A stretch of DNA of 64,000 nt, taken from contig DEHZ01000001.1 of assembly GCA_002352205.1 (NCBI GenBank), positions 40,894 to 104,893 of the forward strand, read 5' to 3'. Position numbers and translations under genes: made by a program. The notes below the pieces were generated by a model. That model did not search any database and was not told the origin of the DNA. It saw nothing but the letters and a program-made list of their open reading frames with translations. Positions 1 through 8,042 of this stretch are shown one piece after another (the first letter of the stretch is position 1; every line of letters starts with the position of its first letter). The stretch comes from Flavobacterium sp. UBA2787. Lineage in GTDB: Bacteria > Bacteroidota > Bacteroidia > Flavobacteriales > Flavobacteriaceae.

Positions 1-1
1 C

Positions 2-211
2 AAGAAATTGTATGATTTACTTTTACCCGGCGGAAAATTATACTGCAAAACCGATTTCTTTTCGGAAAAAAATAATTTTGATTCGTGGTATTATAAAAAT
101 GACCCAACGCACGTGTTCTTTTATCATCCTAAAACAATGGATTGGATTAGTAAGAATATTGGGTTTTCTAAATTTTATATTGATGGAAGAATGGCGGTTT
201 TTGAGAAGTAG
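2..211 (+). CDS. class I SAM-dependent methyltransferase, C-terminal part
   Basis: This is the last ~69 codons of a gene that begins before the window; the frame is open from base 2 to the TAG at 209. The visible part starts with LYDLLLPGGKL, which matches the post-motif III strand and turn of Rossmann-fold methyltransferases (typically L-kPGG-l), and continues with a YKNDPTHVFFYHPKTMDW segment of the kind found in small Bacteroidota methyltransferases. The SAM-binding motifs are off the window, so the substrate cannot be inferred. The downstream spacer carries a GATCAGTCACAGTCGCAG-type microrepeat and a larger inverted repeat. Confidence 0.6.
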   Translation, partial: KKLYDLLLPGGKLYCKTDFFSEKNNFDSWYYKNDPTHVFFYHPKTMDWISKNIGFSKFYIDGRMAVFEK

Positions 212-277
212 TGATCAGTCACAGTCGCAGTGATCAGTATTCAGTCTGCAACTACAGGAACAGTTTTCCCGCCCAGT

Positions 278-415
278 TGTGTCATTTCGACGATAGGAGA
301 AATCACATAATCCAAGTTAAAGTGTTACTAAACTAATAGAATACGCAATCTCAACTTTGTGTGATTTGCTTCACCTGTTGGCTTAGTTCGGGTTTCCTTA
401 TCGTCGGATGACACA
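278..415. repeat. imperfect inverted-repeat intergenic element
   Basis: The left arm reads TGTCATTTCGACGATAGGAG followed by AAATCACAT. The right arm contains TGTGTGATTTGC and then CCTTATCGTCGGATGACACA, roughly the reverse complement of the left arm split by a short insertion. The element separates the methyltransferase end from the mtaB end, so it lies between converging genes and could form a long hairpin in either transcript. A related but rearranged segment with CCTTCGTCGGAATGACA is seen near 48205. It looks like a member of a dispersed repeat family rather than a gene. Confidence 0.5.
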
Positions 416-436
416 GATATGAGAAAAATTCTATTT

Positions 437-1771
437 TTAAACCGAAACAAAATCCTTCAAAAACTCCATCCTAACCGAACCATCTTCATCAATCTTCGTC
501 AGTTTGATTTCGTGTAACGTATTAACCAATTCCGGATTCCAAGGCGTTTTTACTTTCACATAATTTTCGGTAAAACCGTGAATGTATCCTTCTTTATTTT
601 CAGCTTCAAACAAAACGGTTCGGGTAGTTCCGAGTTGACTTTCGTAGAATGCTCTTCTTTTCTTTACGGATAATCCGCGAAGCATTTTACTTCTTTTGGA
701 GCGAACATTTGCCGGAATTACATTTTCCATCTCAGCTGCTTCAGTATTATCTCGTTCAGAATACGTGAAAACGTGCAAATAGGAAATATCTAAATCATTC
801 AAAAAATGATAGGTTTCTAAAAAATGTTCATCTGTTTCTCCGGGAAAACCTACTATTACATCCACACCAATGCACGCATCCGGCATCACTTCGCGAATTT
901 TAGTCACCCGATCCACATACAATTCTCGCAAATAACGACGTTTCATTTTCTTTAAAATGTCATTACTTCCCGATTGCAATGGAATGTGAAAATGCGGTAC
1001 AAACGTTCGGCTTTTTGAAACAAAATCGATGGTTTCATTTTTCAATAAATTGGGTTCGATGGAAGAAATTCGCAATCGCTCAATGCCTTCCACTTCATCC
1101 AAAGCCTGAACCAATTCTAAAAAAGTATGTTCGTGTTTTTTATTACCAAATTCGCCTTTACCATAATCACCAATGTTTACACCGGTTAGCACAATTTCTT
1201 TGATACCTTGTTGCGAAATTTCCTTGGCATTATTCAACACATTTTGCAATTCATCACTACGTGAAATCCCACGAGCAAGCGGAATCGTGCAATACGTACA
1301 TTTGTAATCGCAACCGTCTTGAACTTTCAAAAACGCACGCGTTCGGTCGCCAATGGAGTAACTTCCTACGTAAAAATTGGCTTCTTCAATCTCGCAAGAA
1401 TGCACTTCGCCCATATCATTTTTACTCAAATCGTTGAGATAATCAGTGATTTTGAATTTTTCTGTCGCACCCAAAACCAAATCTACACCATCAACAGCTG
1501 CCAATTCTTCGGGTTTTAATTGAGCATAACATCCAACCGCAACTACAAACGCTTTCTCATTATTTTTCAATGCTTTTTTTACAATTTGTTTGAATTGTTT
1601 ATCAGCATTTTCCGTTACCGAACAGGTGTTAATCACGTAAATATCAGCAACTTCTTCAAAATCAACTCGTTCAAAACCTTCTTGTTGAAAATTTCGAGCA
1701 ATTGTAGATGTTTCTGAAAAATTCAGTTTACAGCCAAGCGTGTAAAAAGCGACTTTTTTATTATTCTTCAT
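437..1771 (-). CDS. mtaB: tRNA (N6-L-threonylcarbamoyladenosine(37)-C2)-methylthiotransferase MtaB
   Basis: A radical-SAM enzyme that adds a methylthio group to t6A37 in tRNAs reading ANN codons. The 444-residue length is normal for the MtaB branch of the MiaB/RimO family. The N-terminal UPF0004 domain supplies three cysteines (C14, C50, C81) for the auxiliary 4Fe-4S cluster. The radical-SAM signature GCDYKCTYC supplies C154, C158 and C161 for the catalytic cluster, and a TRAM-like tail follows. The opening VAFYTLGCKLN is typical of MtaB rather than MiaB. It stands alone on the minus strand, with an ATG start at 1771. Assignment to MtaB rather than another methylthiotransferase rests on these motifs. 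Confidence 0.93.
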   Translation of the reverse strand: MKNNKKVAFYTLGCKLNFSETSTIARNFQQEGFERVDFEEVADIYVINTCSVTENADKQFKQIVKKALKNNEKAFVVAVGCYAQLKPEELAAVDGVDLVLGATEKFKITDYLNDLSKNDMGEVHSCEIEEANFYVGSYSIGDRTRAFLKVQDGCDYKCTYCTIPLARGISRSDELQNVLNNAKEISQQGIKEIVLTGVNIGDYGKGEFGNKKHEHTFLELVQALDEVEGIERLRISSIEPNLLKNETIDFVSKSRTFVPHFHIPLQSGSNDILKKMKRRYLRELYVDRVTKIREVMPDACIGVDVIVGFPGETDEHFLETYHFLNDLDISYLHVFTYSERDNTEAAEMENVIPANVRSKRSKMLRGLSVKKRRAFYESQLGTTRTVLFEAENKEGYIHGFTENYVKVKTPWNPELVNTLHEIKLTKIDEDGSVRMEFLKDFVSV

Positions 1772-1979
1772 AGCTAGCGTCCATTAATGAAATCGTTGTC
1801 AAAGAATGAACGCCGCAAATTTACAAACAATTTTAAAATACACTGGTTTTTTCAAAACCGATTTAGTCGCAATTATTAATTATATAACAATTTCTCAAAA
1901 TAATGTAATGCAAAATGTACAAAAATGATGGAATTTTGAAAGTAACAAAAATTACAAAATCGTTTAAAAATCTATAACT

Positions 1980-2489
1980 ATGTCTAAAGAAAATTTATTT
2001 AATAAAGAAGGAATTGCAAAGCTTAAAGAATTAGCTGAAAAAGCCAAAAATTGTATGTTTATTACCAATTTGAAAACCAGTTTACCATTTAACGCAAGAC
2101 CAATGAGTTTGCAAGAATGTGATGAAGAAGGAAATTTATGGTTTATTAGTAGCAAGGCAAGTAATAAAAATATGGAAATTCTGCAAGATAATCAGGTTCA
2201 ACTCTATTTTATGAACAACGGGGATTATGAGTACTTATCTATTTTAGGAAATGCATATATTTATGATAATCAATCAATGATAGACGAAAAATGGTCAGTT
2301 TTTGCAAATGCTTGGTTTGATGGAAAAGAGGATCCAAACGTTAGCATAATAAGAGTTCAACCTTCTGAAGTTTACTATTGGGATACAAAATCCGGAAAAT
2401 TTATTTCAATGCTACACTTTTTTGGAGCGATTGTTAGCGGTAAAAAATCGGATAACTCAGATGGAGTAGAAGGAAGAATAACTGTATAA
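1980..2489 (+). CDS. pyridoxamine 5'-phosphate oxidase family protein (general stress protein 26-like)
   Basis: A small cytosolic split-barrel flavin-binding protein of 169 residues. The sequence shows the family pattern: an N-terminal helix rich in K/E, then MFITNLKTSLPFNARPMS as the first barrel strands, GNLWFISSKASNK for the flavin phosphate region, and an SEVYYWDTKSGK segment near the end that is common in the Bacillus GSP26-like branch. The true substrate of this branch is unknown; members are often stress-induced and bind FMN or FAD. The ATG at 1980 is the first in frame. It stands alone, with a 97-bp gap to the next gene. Confidence 0.8.
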   Translation: MSKENLFNKEGIAKLKELAEKAKNCMFITNLKTSLPFNARPMSLQECDEEGNLWFISSKASNKNMEILQDNQVQLYFMNNGDYEYLSILGNAYIYDNQSMIDEKWSVFANAWFDGKEDPNVSIIRVQPSEVYYWDTKSGKFISMLHFFGAIVSGKKSDNSDGVEGRITV

Positions 2490-2556
2490 CAAAAAAGAAA
2501 TCCGGGAAGATTTTATTTTTGTTTGTTATTCCTAAAGTAATCGACTTTCTAATCTA

Positions 2557-2564
2557 TATATTTG
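2557..2564 (+). promoter_or_regulatory. probable -7 promoter box TATATTTG
   Basis: TATATTTG is an exact match to the Bacteroidota -7 consensus TAnnTTTG and lies 23 bp before the ATG of the peptide-binding lipoprotein at 2587. No convincing -33 TTG was seen at the usual distance, so this is a partial match. Confidence 0.5.
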
Positions 2565-2586
2565 TAATCGAGATTATAATTTAAAG

Positions 2587-4185
2587 ATGAAGATTACAAG
2601 ATTTATCCTTTTTTTGTTACTACTATTAACTTTTGGATGCACAGATTCCAAGAAGAATAAAAATGTAAAAGATGTTTTTAGGTACAATGAAAGTGCGAAC
2701 ATTGCCACTTTAGATCCTGCATTTTCAAAATCACAAAACATCATTTGGGCTTGTAATCAATTGTTTAACGGATTGGTTCAGTTGGATGATAGTTTGAAAA
2801 TTCAACCCGATATTGCCAAAAGTTGGACGATTTCGGAAGATGGAAAAACCTATCAATTCGTACTTCGTACCGATGTGTATTTTCATAAGCATCATTTGTT
2901 TGGAAAAGATTCCACTCGAACTGTGAAAGCAAGTGATTTTAAATACAGTTTAAAACGATTGAAAGACGAAAAAATCGCTTCACCCGGAGGATGGATTTTA
3001 CAGAATGTGGAAAATTTTCAAGCGATAAATGATACTATTTTCGAAATAAAATTAGCCAAATCTTTTCCGGCTTTTTTAGGTTTGTTATCGATGAAATATG
3101 CATCGGTTGTTCCAAAAGAAATTATTGAAAGTCCGAATTATGATTTCAGAACAAAACCAATTGGAACCGGTCCTTTTCAATTTAAATTTTGGGAAGAAAA
3201 TGTAAAATTGGTGTTGCGACGAAACCCGATTTATTTTGAAAAAGATGAAAACGGAAAGCAATTGCCTTATTTAGAAGCCGTTGCCATTACTTTTTTACCC
3301 GATAAACAAAGTGGTTTTTTAGAATTTATTCAAGGAAAAATTGATTTTGTTTCCGGCTTGGATCCTTCCTATAAAGATGAAATTCTAACACAAAAAGGTG
3401 AATTACAACCGAAATATGCAGATGATGTGAATTTAATTAGCGGTTCATATCTCAACACTGAATATCTAGGTTTTCGAATGGATGGTTCGGATAAAACAAT
3501 CTTGGACAAACGAATTCGTCAAGCATTAAATTATGGTTTCGATAGAGCTAAGATGATTACCTATCTTCGAAACAATATGGGAATTCCGGCAAAAAGTGGA
3601 ATAATTCCAAGCGGAATGCCAAGTTTCAATAATCAAAAAGGGTATGACTTCGAACCCGAAAAAGCCAAATCATTGGTAGCTGATTATATCAAAGAAACAG
3701 GCATTAAAAAACCAAAAATTGTTTTAAGTACGAATGCAACTTACATTGATATTGGTGAATTTTTACAACGCGAATGGCAAAAAATAGGTTTGGATGTTGA
3801 AATTGATGTGAATCCGCCATCGACATTACGACAAGCGATTGCGACTGGCAAAGTAACTTTCTTCAGAGCAAGTTGGATTGCCGATTATCCCGATGCGGAG
3901 AATTATCTATCACTTTTTTATAGTAAGAACTTTGCTCCAAACGGACCGAATTATACTCATTTTTCAAATGCTGAATTTGATGCTTTATATGAAAAAGCGT
4001 TTTTAGAAACCGATGATGCCAAGCGATTTGAATTGTATCAACAAATGGATAAAATCATCATTGAAGAAGCTCCGGTTATTTTACTTTTTTATGATAAAGT
4101 GGCTCGGTTTACAAGGAAAAATGTGGAAGGTTTGGGGATTAATCCGTTGAATTTGTTATCTTTAAAAAGAGTTAGGAAGCTTTAA
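2587..4185 (+). CDS. ABC transporter substrate-binding lipoprotein, peptide/nickel family (SBP_bac_5)
   Basis: A periplasmic-facing lipoprotein of 532 residues that should bind oligopeptides or similar ligands. The signal peptide ends in the lipobox LTFGC with the lipidated cysteine at residue 18. The mature protein begins with FRYNESANIATLDPAFSK, then NQLFNGLVQLD and IAKSWTISEDGKTYQFVLR, the hallmark opening of family 5 solute-binding proteins, and the LGFRMDG and IRQALNYGFDR segments follow. No permease or ATPase gene lies next to it, so it either works with a transporter encoded elsewhere or is an orphan, as is common in Flavobacteriaceae. The substrate is not determined. Confidence 0.88.
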   Translation: MKITRFILFLLLLLTFGCTDSKKNKNVKDVFRYNESANIATLDPAFSKSQNIIWACNQLFNGLVQLDDSLKIQPDIAKSWTISEDGKTYQFVLRTDVYFHKHHLFGKDSTRTVKASDFKYSLKRLKDEKIASPGGWILQNVENFQAINDTIFEIKLAKSFPAFLGLLSMKYASVVPKEIIESPNYDFRTKPIGTGPFQFKFWEENVKLVLRRNPIYFEKDENGKQLPYLEAVAITFLPDKQSGFLEFIQGKIDFVSGLDPSYKDEILTQKGELQPKYADDVNLISGSYLNTEYLGFRMDGSDKTILDKRIRQALNYGFDRAKMITYLRNNMGIPAKSGIIPSGMPSFNNQKGYDFEPEKAKSLVADYIKETGIKKPKIVLSTNATYIDIGEFLQREWQKIGLDVEIDVNPPSTLRQAIATGKVTFFRASWIADYPDAENYLSLFYSKNFAPNGPNYTHFSNAEFDALYEKAFLETDDAKRFELYQQMDKIIIEEAPVILLFYDKVARFTRKNVEGLGINPLNLLSLKRVRKL

Positions 4186-4205
4186 ACCTAAGCTCACAAA
4201 AGTAA

Positions 4206-4267
4206 TTTCTCGCAAAGACGCTAAGTCGCAGAGAAAAAACTTGGCGTCTTTGCGTCTTTGCGAGAAA
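4206..4267. repeat. CTCGCAAAGACGC palindrome, copy 1
   Basis: A long imperfect hairpin with left arm TTTCTCGCAAAGACGC and right arm GCGTCTTTGCGAGAAA. It starts 20 bp after the lipoprotein stop and ends 22 bp before the small membrane protein gene. A second copy lies at 4644-4705, on the other side of that gene. It has no clear T tract, so it may be a REP-like element rather than a simple terminator. Confidence 0.7.
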
Positions 4268-4289
4268 ACTAAAACATAAAATAAAGGTT

Positions 4290-4592
4290 ATGCCCGGAGA
4301 AGGTTCAATGTTGCACGCTTTAATCAGTTCGAGAAACAACAAACGCAATCGAATTGACAAATTAAAACGTTTGGAAAACACGTCCAACGAAACGTCTGAG
4401 TTTGTGGATCACGTGCAAGCGACACCTGAATTATTGGAATCCATTCGAGAAAAAATGCTTGTTGAACGGAAATTAGAACGAAAAAAACTTATTATAAAAG
4501 TTATTTTGTTTCTAATTATGCTTTTTATTGTTCTTTATATATTCAATTATAATTGGAAATGGATTGAGGGATTTTTTTATAAAGTGAAGTGA
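4290..4592 (+). CDS. small single-pass membrane protein, function unknown
   Basis: A 100-residue protein that I do not assign to a named family. Residues 1-65 are hydrophilic and charged (MPGEGSMLHALISSRNNKRN at the start, many K/R/E residues, probably helical). A single strongly hydrophobic segment at about residues 68-87 (IIKVILFLIMLFIVLYIFNY) is followed by a short tail ending in lysine. By the positive-inside pattern the N-terminal part should be cytoplasmic. The gene is bracketed by two nearly identical palindromes. Its ATG at 4290 follows ATAAAGGTT, and the codon usage looks like its neighbours. It is probably a real, lineage-restricted gene. Confidence 0.65.
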   Translation: MPGEGSMLHALISSRNNKRNRIDKLKRLENTSNETSEFVDHVQATPELLESIREKMLVERKLERKKLIIKVILFLIMLFIVLYIFNYNWKWIEGFFYKVK

Positions 4593-4643
4593 TGATTTAA
4601 CCTCAAAGTTCGCAAAGGTTTACGCTAAGAACGCTAAAAATAA

Positions 4644-4705
4644 TATCTCGCAAAGACGCAAAGACGCAAAGCTTTTTACCGCGTCTTGGCGTCTTTGCGA
4701 GAAAT
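4644..4705. repeat. CTCGCAAAGACGC palindrome, copy 2
   Basis: The left arm ATCTCGCAAAGACGCAAAG pairs with the right arm GCGTCTTTGCGAGAAAT; the 62-bp size matches copy 1 at 4206-4267. It lies between the converging ends of the 100-residue protein gene and the GlmU-like gene. Just upstream at 4600-4633 is another degenerate repeat word, TTCGCAAAGGTTTACGC. Confidence 0.7.
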
Positions 4706-4713
4706 AAAAAGAA

Positions 4714-5889
4714 TTACTCCTTCCTCCACTTCTTCGTCTCTTCAAACACATGTTCTAAAATTCTCGCATCTTGTTCGGTGAATTCTACATGACGGCGAGA
4801 CATGACGATTCGAGCTGTTTCAAATGCTTTTTTGGTGATGTAAGTAGAAAACCCGGCTGCTCCTCCCCAACTGAAACTCGGCACAAAATTTCTTGGAAAT
4901 CCGCTACCGAAAATGTTGGTTGAAACTCCTACGACAGTTCCCGTATTAAACATGGTGTTGATTCCACATTTACTGTGATCGCCCATCATGAGTCCGCAAA
5001 ACTGCAAGCCGGTTTTTTCAAAACCTTCGGTTTCGTAGCTCCATAATTTTACTTCTTCGTAGTTGTTTTTTAAGTTGGAATTGTTTGAATCTGCTCCAAT
5101 GTTGCACCATTCGCCTAAAACAGCATTTCCTAAAAATCCATCGTGACCTTTGTTGGAATAACCAAAAAGAACAGAGTTATTGACTTCACCACCTATTCGG
5201 CAATGTGGGCCAACTGTGGTTGCTCCGTAGACTTTTGTAGCTAACTTTACTTGAGCTTCTTCACACAAGGCAAAAGGGCCGCGAATGACAGAACCTTCCA
5301 TGATTTCGGAATTGTAGCCGATATAGATTGGTCCGGTGGAGGCGTTTAAGGTGACAAATTCGAGCTTTGCTCCTTTTTCAATAAAAATATTTTCAGGATT
5401 AATGACGTTTACGCTTTTTGGAATGGGTTGTGATGTTCTTCCTTCGGTTAGGAGTTCAAAATCTTCGCGGATGGCGGCATCATTTTTAGCAAAAATATCC
5501 CATGTGTGTTCAATGCGTAAACCCTCTTCGTTATAATCGATGATTTCATACGTATCAAAATCTACTTCTTCTTGTGTATCATTCGTATAGAAAGCAACTA
5601 CTTCTTCGCCTTTAAAAATGGCTTGATTTTTTTCTAAACTTTTAATCATTTCTACCAATACTTCATTCGGCAAAAAAGAAGAATTGATTAGAATATTTTC
5701 TTCCATTTCAACCATTGGAAATTTTTCTGATAAATATTCTTCGGTAATAGTTGTGGTGGTATAGCCTAAATATTTTTCCCATTTTTCGCGAATGGTTAAA
5801 ATTCCGACACGTATATCTGCCACCGGACGGGTAAATGTAAAGGGCAAAAGTGCATTTCGAACCGGACCGTCAAAAAGTATGTAATTCAT
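4714..5889 (-). CDS. GlmU-like putative sugar nucleotidyltransferase/left-handed beta-helix protein
   Basis: A 391-residue cytosolic protein related to the family annotated in Bacteroidota as GlmU family or putative sugar nucleotidyltransferase. The C-terminal half has the hexapeptide repeats of a left-handed beta helix (for example GAKLEFVTLNASTGPIYIG and KVYGATTVGPHCRIGGEV). The N-terminal part (MNYILFDGPVRNALLPFTFT) lacks the LxxGxGTRM nucleotide-binding loop of true GlmU, and the protein is shorter than the ~456-residue GlmU, so acetyltransferase or scaffold activity is more likely than uridylyltransfer. I chose the ATG at 5889 over the one at 5913 because the family sequence begins at MNYILFDG. 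Confidence 0.75.
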   Translation of the reverse strand: MNYILFDGPVRNALLPFTFTRPVADIRVGILTIREKWEKYLGYTTTTITEEYLSEKFPMVEMEENILINSSFLPNEVLVEMIKSLEKNQAIFKGEEVVAFYTNDTQEEVDFDTYEIIDYNEEGLRIEHTWDIFAKNDAAIREDFELLTEGRTSQPIPKSVNVINPENIFIEKGAKLEFVTLNASTGPIYIGYNSEIMEGSVIRGPFALCEEAQVKLATKVYGATTVGPHCRIGGEVNNSVLFGYSNKGHDGFLGNAVLGEWCNIGADSNNSNLKNNYEEVKLWSYETEGFEKTGLQFCGLMMGDHSKCGINTMFNTGTVVGVSTNIFGSGFPRNFVPSFSWGGAAGFSTYITKKAFETARIVMSRRHVEFTEQDARILEHVFEETKKWRKE

Positions 5890-5920
5890 TTTGATAATTT
5901 TTTTGAAATTCAAAGTTATA

Positions 5921-5948
5921 AAAAAGCCCTCACAAAGGAGGGCTTTTT
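5921..5948 (-). terminator. rho-independent terminator after the FG-GAP gene
   Basis: AAAAGCCCTC and GAGGGCTTTT form a stem with a short CACAAAG-type loop, followed on the minus strand by a T tract. It lies between the stop of the FG-GAP gene (5971) and the start of the GlmU-like gene (5889), so it separates the two minus-strand units. Confidence 0.85.
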
Positions 5949-5970
5949 CAAAATTTAGTTTGGTTAGGTA

Positions 5971-8013
5971 TTATTGTTTAATCAACTTGTGTGTTGAAGG
6001 TGTTCCTTGGCTATCTTTTGCTAAAAGAATATACGTTCCGGTAGCAAGTGATTGAATTGAGATAGTTTCATTTACCACAGGAGTTTCAAAAACTTTTCTT
6101 CCGTTAAGGTCAAAAATTTCAGCTGAAACAACTTCAGAATTATTTGAAGATTGTAATGTTACAATATCTTTTGCAGGGTTTGGATACACTTTAAAGCTTG
6201 AAAAAGCGTTGTTGTTTACACTTAATGTTTCTCCTTCTACAACCAATAAAGCTTCGTTAATTGAAGGATTATCAATAGTATCAACAATTCCTGAAGGCCA
6301 TCTTACGATGATTTGATCGATTGCTGTTGCTTGACCGATACCAAAATGAACGTTTAAAGAACTCATATAAGCAAACCCTTCACCACTTCTTACGTCTCTA
6401 ATTTGTTTACCCCAGGCTCCATAAATTTCAACACGAGCTCCAATTCCGTTTCCGTTACTTTGAATTCCTCTAAAGTTTAATTTTACCCAATTATTATCAT
6501 TAGCATCATTAATTTTTAAAGTATTTCCTGCTTGGATATCTAAAAACCCATCGTTATTAAAATCTCCTACTGGTCCAACCCATAGTCCTGACACTGTAAA
6601 AGGAGTAAAAGTTAAATCTCCGTTTCCAAACATTACAATTCCACCAGAACCCAATACATCAGCAAATCCGTCGTTATCAAAATCATAGGTAATATATTCT
6701 GTACCAACAGCAGTATTTAAGTTCCATCCTGAACCGACAGTTACATCTGTGAATGTTCCATCACCATTGTTACGCATTAATTTGTGAGCTTCGTTGGTTA
6801 CATAAGAACCAACTAAAACATCCATATCGCCATCATTATCATAATCTGCCCAAGCGGAAGACCATGTTTGAATTGGATCTGCTAATCCGGCTTCTGCACC
6901 AACTTCTGTGAACACACCATTTCCATCATTTCTAAATAATTGATTAGTTCTTCTTGCTATTTCACCACCACATTTAGCGATAAACATATCGATATCTCCA
7001 TCATTATCATAATCAACCCAAAGAGAACCATAATGACCACCTGAAGGATAGTTTCCAATTCCTCCTTGATTAAAACTAAGATTTCCTTCACCATCATTAA
7101 GGTAGAATACATTTGGAGCCACATCATGACACACAAATGCATCTAAGTGTCCGTCATTATTAATATCAACAAAATTTGAACGTTGTGAAAACACATATTC
7201 ACTAGTTGACATCTGAACAAAACCGGTTCCATTGTTTATAGATTTCATAAACGTTACACCTTGTCCTCCTCCATATAATAAATCATTATAACCATCTTTG
7301 TCAATATCTCCGGCAGCTGTACTCCATGAAGGCATAAATTGTGCACTAGTTGTTGGAATTACTTGGTTTGTGGTAAATCCTCCTTCAGGATTTTGATAAA
7401 AAATATGAACAAAATCTTGACTAATACCAACTATATCATCTAAAAAATCATTATTCATATCCACGGTACACTCCTTAAAAGTTCCTGTTAATGCGATGTT
7501 TGTATTTGTAAATGAAATTCTTGGCACTACGGGTTCTTCATACTCTGACTCAATTAAATCAAAATCGAATCCGCTATCACTCCATTTATCATCAAAAGCA
7601 ATATAGTAAGTTACTCCTGCCATAGCTGTAAAGTTTGCTACCGATAAATAACTTGTATTATTATTAGTAGTACATTGAATTACTCCTGAATCATCGTCTC
7701 CGGTTATACAAACAAGGGCATCACAGCTACCTGTGTACACTTGAATACGAGTATCTTTACATATATTCACTTGTAAATCAGTTGTAACAGTAACATTTAC
7801 ATTAATTGTAGAGGTATAAGAATACCATTCACCATTACTAGCTCCTGTTCCGTTTGATGAACAAACCGGTAATGGAATTTGAGTTCCATCAATTGTTGAA
7901 ACTGTGTAGGTACCTGCAGTAATTCCTTGAGCTGTAGCACAAGTATCTTGAGCATTTACCTGAAAAAAAGAAATGCTAATAAAAGTCAGCATTAAAATTG
8001 TAATTTTTTTCAT
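5971..8013 (-). CDS. secreted FG-GAP/ASPIC-UnbV (CRTAC1-like) protein with T9SS sorting domain
   Basis: A 680-residue extracellular or surface protein. It has a cleavable signal peptide (MKKITILMLTFISISFFQVNAQ) and an N-terminal beta-rich domain with several cysteines (about residues 23-160). At least four FG-GAP/VCBS calcium-binding repeats follow, with motifs such as DINNDGHLDAF, DYDNDGDIDMF and DYDNDGDMDVL. An ASPIC/UnbV module comes next (GIGARVEIYG to IIVRWPSGIVDTI), then a type A T9SS sorting domain beginning FKVYPNPAKDIVTLQ and ending KLIKQ. It lies 29 bp downstream of the cytochrome-like lipoprotein and is very likely co-transcribed with it. The ligand or partner is unknown; FG-GAP/ASPIC proteins usually act as adhesion or scaffold modules. 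Confidence 0.88.
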   Translation of the reverse strand: MKKITILMLTFISISFFQVNAQDTCATAQGITAGTYTVSTIDGTQIPLPVCSSNGTGASNGEWYSYTSTINVNVTVTTDLQVNICKDTRIQVYTGSCDALVCITGDDDSGVIQCTTNNNTSYLSVANFTAMAGVTYYIAFDDKWSDSGFDFDLIESEYEEPVVPRISFTNTNIALTGTFKECTVDMNNDFLDDIVGISQDFVHIFYQNPEGGFTTNQVIPTTSAQFMPSWSTAAGDIDKDGYNDLLYGGGQGVTFMKSINNGTGFVQMSTSEYVFSQRSNFVDINNDGHLDAFVCHDVAPNVFYLNDGEGNLSFNQGGIGNYPSGGHYGSLWVDYDNDGDIDMFIAKCGGEIARRTNQLFRNDGNGVFTEVGAEAGLADPIQTWSSAWADYDNDGDMDVLVGSYVTNEAHKLMRNNGDGTFTDVTVGSGWNLNTAVGTEYITYDFDNDGFADVLGSGGIVMFGNGDLTFTPFTVSGLWVGPVGDFNNDGFLDIQAGNTLKINDANDNNWVKLNFRGIQSNGNGIGARVEIYGAWGKQIRDVRSGEGFAYMSSLNVHFGIGQATAIDQIIVRWPSGIVDTIDNPSINEALLVVEGETLSVNNNAFSSFKVYPNPAKDIVTLQSSNNSEVVSAEIFDLNGRKVFETPVVNETISIQSLATGTYILLAKDSQGTPSTHKLIKQ

Positions 8014-8042
8014 GTTATTTAGTTTATTTTTAGTTAGTTATA

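Noticed and set aside
979-1203. Open frame of 74 codons on the plus strand inside mtaB
   Set aside because: It runs antisense through an intact, well-conserved gene and encodes no recognisable protein. It is a shadow frame.
4714-5889. True bifunctional GlmU
   Set aside because: The nucleotide-binding loop LxxGxGTRM is absent and the length is shorter than GlmU, so only a GlmU-like role is supported.
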